9,250 nucleotides of DNA, from the NCBI GenBank assembly GCA_045600905.1, contig JAZRYT010000052.1, positions 1-9,250 of the forward strand. The letters are read 5' to 3'. The notes under the pieces were generated by a model. The model saw only the letters and a list, made by a program, of their open reading frames with translations. It had not been told where the DNA came from and searched no databases. This DNA is from F23-D06 sp045600905 (GTDB lineage: Bacteria > Bacteroidota > Bacteroidia > Bacteroidales > WCHB1-69). The position numbers and the translations under genes are program-made. Shown piece by piece: positions 6,904 through 9,250 of the stretch (within the stretch, counting starts at the first letter, position 1; each line of letters opens with the position of its first letter).

Positions 6904-6930
6904 AAGCCGGTTCGTCCGGCTATTTTTTTG
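6904..6930 (+). terminator. Orphan terminator-like hairpin
   Basis: AGCCGG-TTCGT-CCGGCT (6905-6910 with 6916-6921) is followed by ATTTTTTT. The shape is that of an intrinsic terminator acting on the plus strand, yet no plus-strand gene precedes it; the dnaX promoter fires in the other direction about 190 bases upstream. It may end a small RNA or be a relic. Confidence 0.65.
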
Positions 6931-7331
6931 TGGATTTTCATTGTGATTTTAACACTTGCATACGCGATAGTGTAATTCTTTTTGGCAGGTCGCAACAATT
7001 AGCTGTTCTATATTGTTCATTATCTAAATTTTTTAATGTGAAAAGGTTAAAGAGTAAAAGGACTAATGTCGAATGATGATGTCGGCGAAGAAAATCACCT
7101 TCTTGTCCGGAATCAAAATTACAGGCTTCAATCGTAAGGGTATGATTAAGGGAATCATTGATTGCCTGTTACCAGTTAACCGTTCACAATTTCCCTTTTG
7201 AACTTTCGATTTTTTTATGCACATTTGCTGCTTTATTGAAAAAATCAATTCTATTGCATAGATGTACTTGAAGCTTGTTGATCAACAGTATTTTACCTCC
7301 CCGACAAACACACCGCTTTCTAGCAGTCGTT

Positions 7332-7380
7332 AGGAGGAAAAATCCTTGGATCCTCCCATTCCCTCCCATTTTCTCCCAAT
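7332..7380. repeat. Hairpin and three-copy decamer repeat (YCCTCCCATT)
   Basis: Three adjoining 10-base units, TCCTCCCATT, CCCTCCCATT and TTCTCCCAAT, cover 7351-7380. Just before them GGAGGA (from 7333) can pair with TCCTCC (7351-7356), giving a loose hairpin that includes the first repeat. Function unknown. Confidence 0.6.
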
Positions 7381-7454
7381 TTACAATTCAAACACAGTGG
7401 ATGTTGATTTTTCTGTTATCGTATGAATAAGGATATGAATTATCAACCACCCAT

Positions 7455-7550
7455 ATCTTTCGCAGTCACGAAGTGCTGCAGCGGCACCCATCCCCCCTTC
7501 TGCAAGAAAGGGAATGAACGCCTCCGTTCGTGCAAGCCCGACGGTGATAA
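7455..7550. other. Hairpin-rich patch left of the insertion sequence
   Basis: This stretch is richer in GC than its surroundings and holds short palindromes: CAC-GAA-GTG, CTGCAG, and GAACG-CCTC-CGTTC (7516-7529), with TGCAAG present twice. Minus-strand frames through it show no domain. It may be an interspersed palindromic element or the remains of one. Confidence 0.3.
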
Positions 7551-7587
7551 CACAGATATAATTTCATAGCTTAACCCGTTGGCGGAA

Positions 7588-8487
7588 TTAATCCAGTGCG
7601 TATTTAACTCTGCCAATCGGTTTGTTGTTGATATAATTGAAATATTGAGCAATGGTCTGCGCACTGATTTTGCCGATAATGCGGGCAAACAGGCCATCGG
7701 TTTGTTTAGCGTAGTTTCTTATAACCATATATTGATCAGTTAATTGAGAGAAGTTTGTTTCAACTCTCTTTCTTGCTTTGGCAAAAGGCTGAAATGTAGG
7801 CTTCCAATCCTTTTGGTTCAAGCGGTATGGGCATTCGAGACGTATATTCGCGGTCTCAAACAGGTCGAGCTGGATGTCCGCGCTGATGTAAGCCTTGTCC
7901 CCGAAAATGCTGCAATCATGATATGTGGACTTTATGTCTTTTAGATAATGGATGTCGTGGACACTGGCCTTGGACAGGTCATAGGAATGCACCACGCCGC
8001 TTAATCCACACAGTTCGTGCAGCTTATAGCCGAAATAATAGACATTTTGAGAGGCGCAAAAGCCGAAGTCTGGAGCTGTTGAGAACTCTTCCTTTCCCAT
8101 CTTGCATCTTTTTCCTCTTGAAGTCCGGCATACGGGTATGGGCTTGGAATCCACACAGAAGTAGTCCTCTCCTCCGTCTATTTCATAGGCAATTCTCTTG
8201 CGTATCTGCTCGCATAATCCGCTAGTGATTTTTCTGCGATCGTTGTATTGCCTCCGCGATATCAGATTTGGAAAGTCTGATTTGCAATGTCTTAGAAGTT
8301 CGAACAGGCGATTCTCACTGTCTATGCTTTCCGATTCTGCTGTCATGGACATGGCGATGACCTCGGGATCGGAGAATTTTGGAACAACACCCCTGCGCGG
8401 TATATTGCCCAGGTCGTTCACCAGATCTGTTGAGAATTTTTTGCAGGTTTCAAGAATTTTTGCGAATTTTGCAGCGAAGTTGTACAT
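7588..8487 (-). CDS. IS982-family DDE transposase
   Basis: The enzyme cuts and joins the ends of its insertion sequence. With the start at 8487 it has 299 residues, normal for the family. The DDE catalytic residues are in CVDSKPIPVC (D113), FGDKAYI (D197) and KRVETNFSQL (E243). The DSKPIPVC, YFGYKLH and GDKAY segments mark the IS982 family. An in-frame ATG at 8565 would add 26 residues but lies upstream of the predicted internal promoter, so 8487 is preferred. The stop codon TAA lies inside the left terminal repeat. The frame is uninterrupted, so the element may be active. The start codon is part of an 11-bp inverted repeat that could block translation of read-through transcripts. Confidence 0.92.
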   Translation of the reverse strand: MYNFAAKFAKILETCKKFSTDLVNDLGNIPRRGVVPKFSDPEVIAMSMTAESESIDSENRLFELLRHCKSDFPNLISRRQYNDRRKITSGLCEQIRKRIAYEIDGGEDYFCVDSKPIPVCRTSRGKRCKMGKEEFSTAPDFGFCASQNVYYFGYKLHELCGLSGVVHSYDLSKASVHDIHYLKDIKSTYHDCSIFGDKAYISADIQLDLFETANIRLECPYRLNQKDWKPTFQPFAKARKRVETNFSQLTDQYMVIRNYAKQTDGLFARIIGKISAQTIAQYFNYINNKPIGRVKYALD

Positions 8488-8556
8488 GATTTGAACTAAT
8501 ATTTTAACCGTCTTTTCAACCGCTAAAATACTAAAATTCAATGAAATGTACAACTT
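8477..8556 (-). promoter_or_regulatory. Internal transposase promoter and fold-back inverted repeat
   Basis: On the minus strand, GTTG (8554-8551), a 20-base spacer and TATTTTAG (8530-8523) resemble a -33/-7 promoter (one mismatch to TAnnTTTG). Transcription would start near 8516. AAGTTGTACAT (8556-8546) is perfectly complementary to ATGTACAACTT (8487-8477), which begins with the transposase ATG. Only transcripts entering from outside would carry both arms. Confidence 0.55.
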
Positions 8557-8609
8557 TTTATTCATTTATTTATCATTTTTTTCATGCAAAATCAATTCCG
8601 CCAACGGGT

Positions 8610-8908
8610 ATGAATAATGAATAATTGGGGATGATGCCATCACCACTGTCTCTACGGGGGGATCGCGATATCATTATTATAATCATAGTTCAATAATTAA
8701 TAGTGTGTCCTCCGCGCCGTAGGCGCACCTCCGCGTTACTCCGCGTCCTCTGCGGTTGACCCCGCGCCGCAGGCATCCCGAAAACTTCCAAACAGACATT
8801 CGTTTTTTAACTATTGATTGTTAAATTTCAAAACCAATTCTTGTAACAATCTTAAATAAAGTGTGATGTAATTTTTTAAAAATCGCCGTTATAGTTAATA
8901 TTTTATGC
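8610..8908. other. Non-coding, repeat-containing gap right of the insertion sequence
   Basis: No plausible gene is visible. The stretch starts with two ATGAATA heptamers (8610-8623), continues through AT-rich DNA, then the GC-rich repeat cluster at 8705-8776, then AT-rich DNA with a weak TTAAC/GTTAA hairpin near 8808-8825 leading to the promoters of the Rpn gene. Confidence 0.6.
8705..8776. repeat. CTCCGCG repeat cluster with GCC-GYA-GGC hairpins
   Basis: CTCCGCG or a close variant recurs four times at short spacing (8709-8755). Two related palindromes flank the run: GCGCC-GTA-GGCGC (8714-8726) and GCC-GCA-GGC (8766-8774). The second shares its core with the hairpin at 1911-1921. Runs of this type occur as dispersed intergenic repeats in diverse bacteria; function unknown. 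Confidence 0.55.
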
Positions 8909-8985
8909 TATTTTTGCCGCAAATAATAAATAAAAGAAAAAAACTATGCGATGAAAAAATCAAATGAAAATAATAATTATTTTTG
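8909..8985 (+). promoter_or_regulatory. Two -7 elements upstream of the Rpn-family gene
   Basis: TATTTTTG occurs at 8909-8916 (followed by CCGC) and again at 8978-8985 (followed by CGGC), both exact TAnnTTTG matches. Neither has a clear -33 TTTG at 19-21 bases. The second lies 22 bases before the ATG at 9008 and would give a leader of about 15 bases. Confidence 0.45.
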
Positions 8986-9007
8986 CGGCTCCGAAAAAAG
9001 CGAAACC

Positions 9008-9250
9008 ATGATACCCGAAAAATACGTCAGATTCGATTGGGCGGCGAAAAACCTGCTGCGCGACAAGGCCGACTTCGTCGTGCTCGAAGGGCTGGTATCC
9101 GTGCTGCTCAACGAGGAAATCAGGATTGAGGAAATCCTCGAGAGTGAGGCCAACCAGGAGTATGTGGCCGACAAGTTCAACCGCGTCGATATCAAGGCCA
9201 AGAATTCCAAGGGTGAGATCATCATCGTGGAGGTGCAGCAGTCGAGCGAG
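9008..9250 (+). CDS. Rpn-family recombination-promoting nuclease / PD-(D/E)XK transposase-like protein, N-terminal part
   Basis: The frame runs off the window end, so 81 residues are seen of a family usually near 300. The sequence from KYVRFDWAAKNLLRDKADF through VLEGLVSVLLNEE to LESEANQE and DKFNRVDIKAKN fits the N-terminus of gut Bacteroidales Rpn proteins. The PD-(D/E)XK core is visible as Asp in RVDIKAK and the E-x-Q of IIIVEVQQ. E. coli Rpn proteins are DNA endonucleases that raise RecA-independent recombination; the role here is inferred. The frame also opens at ATG 8951, adding 19 residues rich in Asn and Lys, but that stretch is AT-rich, contains a -7 element, and is not typical of the family, so 9008 is chosen. 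The coding part is clearly richer in GC at third positions than its flanks, which suggests transfer. Confidence 0.85.
   Translation, partial: MIPEKYVRFDWAAKNLLRDKADFVVLEGLVSVLLNEEIRIEEILESEANQEYVADKFNRVDIKAKNSKGEIIIVEVQQSSE

Larger units (their letters stand above)
6738..7573. other. Gene-poor region between dnaX and the insertion sequence
   Basis: No open frame here looks like a real protein. Frames of 60-84 codons exist on both strands (6728-6946 plus, 7063-7248 and 7184-7369 minus, 7443-7697 minus), but they have no recognisable motif or promoter, and the last one runs across the IS end. The region holds a plus-strand terminator-like hairpin (6904-6930), an inverted heptamer ATGAACA near 7013, a three-unit decamer repeat (7351-7380) and a hairpin-rich, GC-richer patch (7455-7550). 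It looks like decayed or repeat-derived DNA. Confidence 0.6.
7574..8609 (-). mobile_element. Complete IS982-family insertion sequence, 1036 bp
   Basis: A perfect 16-bp terminal inverted repeat, ACCCGTTGGCGGAATT at 7574-7589 and its complement at 8594-8609, bounds a single intact transposase gene on the minus strand. Length, one-ORF design and end sequence fit the IS982 family. No direct target duplication is visible: the left flank ends in ATAGCTTA and the right flank begins ATGAATAA. The right end directly abuts two copies of the ATGAATA heptamer. Confidence 0.9.

Noticed and set aside
6728..6946. 72-residue plus-strand frame
   Set aside because: It has a GTG start, no recognisable domain and no promoter, and it runs through the terminator-like hairpin.
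7063..7369. Two overlapping 61-residue minus-strand frames
   Set aside because: Low-complexity, overlapping, with no motif, promoter or conserved start; probably chance.
7443..7697. 84-residue minus-strand frame across the left IS end
   Set aside because: It begins inside the transposase gene in another frame and crosses the terminal repeat, so it is most likely a chance junction frame.
8488..8565. Longer transposase from ATG 8565
   Set aside because: That start lies upstream of the predicted internal promoter and adds 26 residues not typical of the family.

Overview
The window looks like a chromosomal segment from a member of the Bacteroidales (Bacteroidetes). The evidence is two secreted proteins with type IX secretion (T9SS) C-terminal sorting domains, promoter elements of the Bacteroidetes form TAnnTTTG, an IS982-family insertion sequence with ends like those I associate with Bacteroides elements, and an Rpn-family nuclease typical of gut Bacteroidales. 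No species can be named from the sequence alone.

Layout. Bases 1-825 (+) hold the C-terminal part of an NADP-type glutamate dehydrogenase, followed by an intrinsic terminator. Bases 940-1734 (+) encode a secreted T9SS cargo protein with its own promoter and terminator. Bases 1800-1979 hold no gene but contain a cluster of small GC-rich hairpins. From 1980 to 6679 three genes lie on the minus strand, in transcription order: dnaX (DNA polymerase III clamp-loader subunit), a subtilisin-like T9SS protease, and prmC (release-factor glutamine methyltransferase). Bases 6738-7573 contain no convincing gene, only an orphan terminator and short repeats. A complete 1036-bp IS982-family element occupies 7574-8609. 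Repeat-rich non-coding DNA follows, and the window ends inside a plus-strand Rpn-family nuclease gene (from about 9008).

The most interesting feature is dnaX. The clamp-loader core is a 375-codon frame that ends at a TAA. The tau-type linker and C-terminal domain continue in the +1 frame without a break, giving a 603-aa product if joined. At the junction, AGGAG is followed by three bases, AAA and then TAA, with a GC-rich hairpin 8 nt downstream. This is the geometry of the prfB +1 programmed frameshift and gives the direction needed. The short product would end where the E. coli clamp-loader core (domain III) ends, so the arrangement could make gamma and tau forms by a route different from the E. 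coli -1 shift. A sequencing or assembly indel in the nearby A6 run is the main rival explanation.

A second observation concerns the insertion sequence. A perfect 11-bp inverted repeat would cover the transposase start codon in read-through transcripts but not in transcripts from the predicted internal promoter, resembling the fold-back protection known from IS10 and IS50.

The two T9SS proteins would share one export and anchoring pathway, whose machinery is not in the window. The other genes are unlinked housekeeping or mobile functions.
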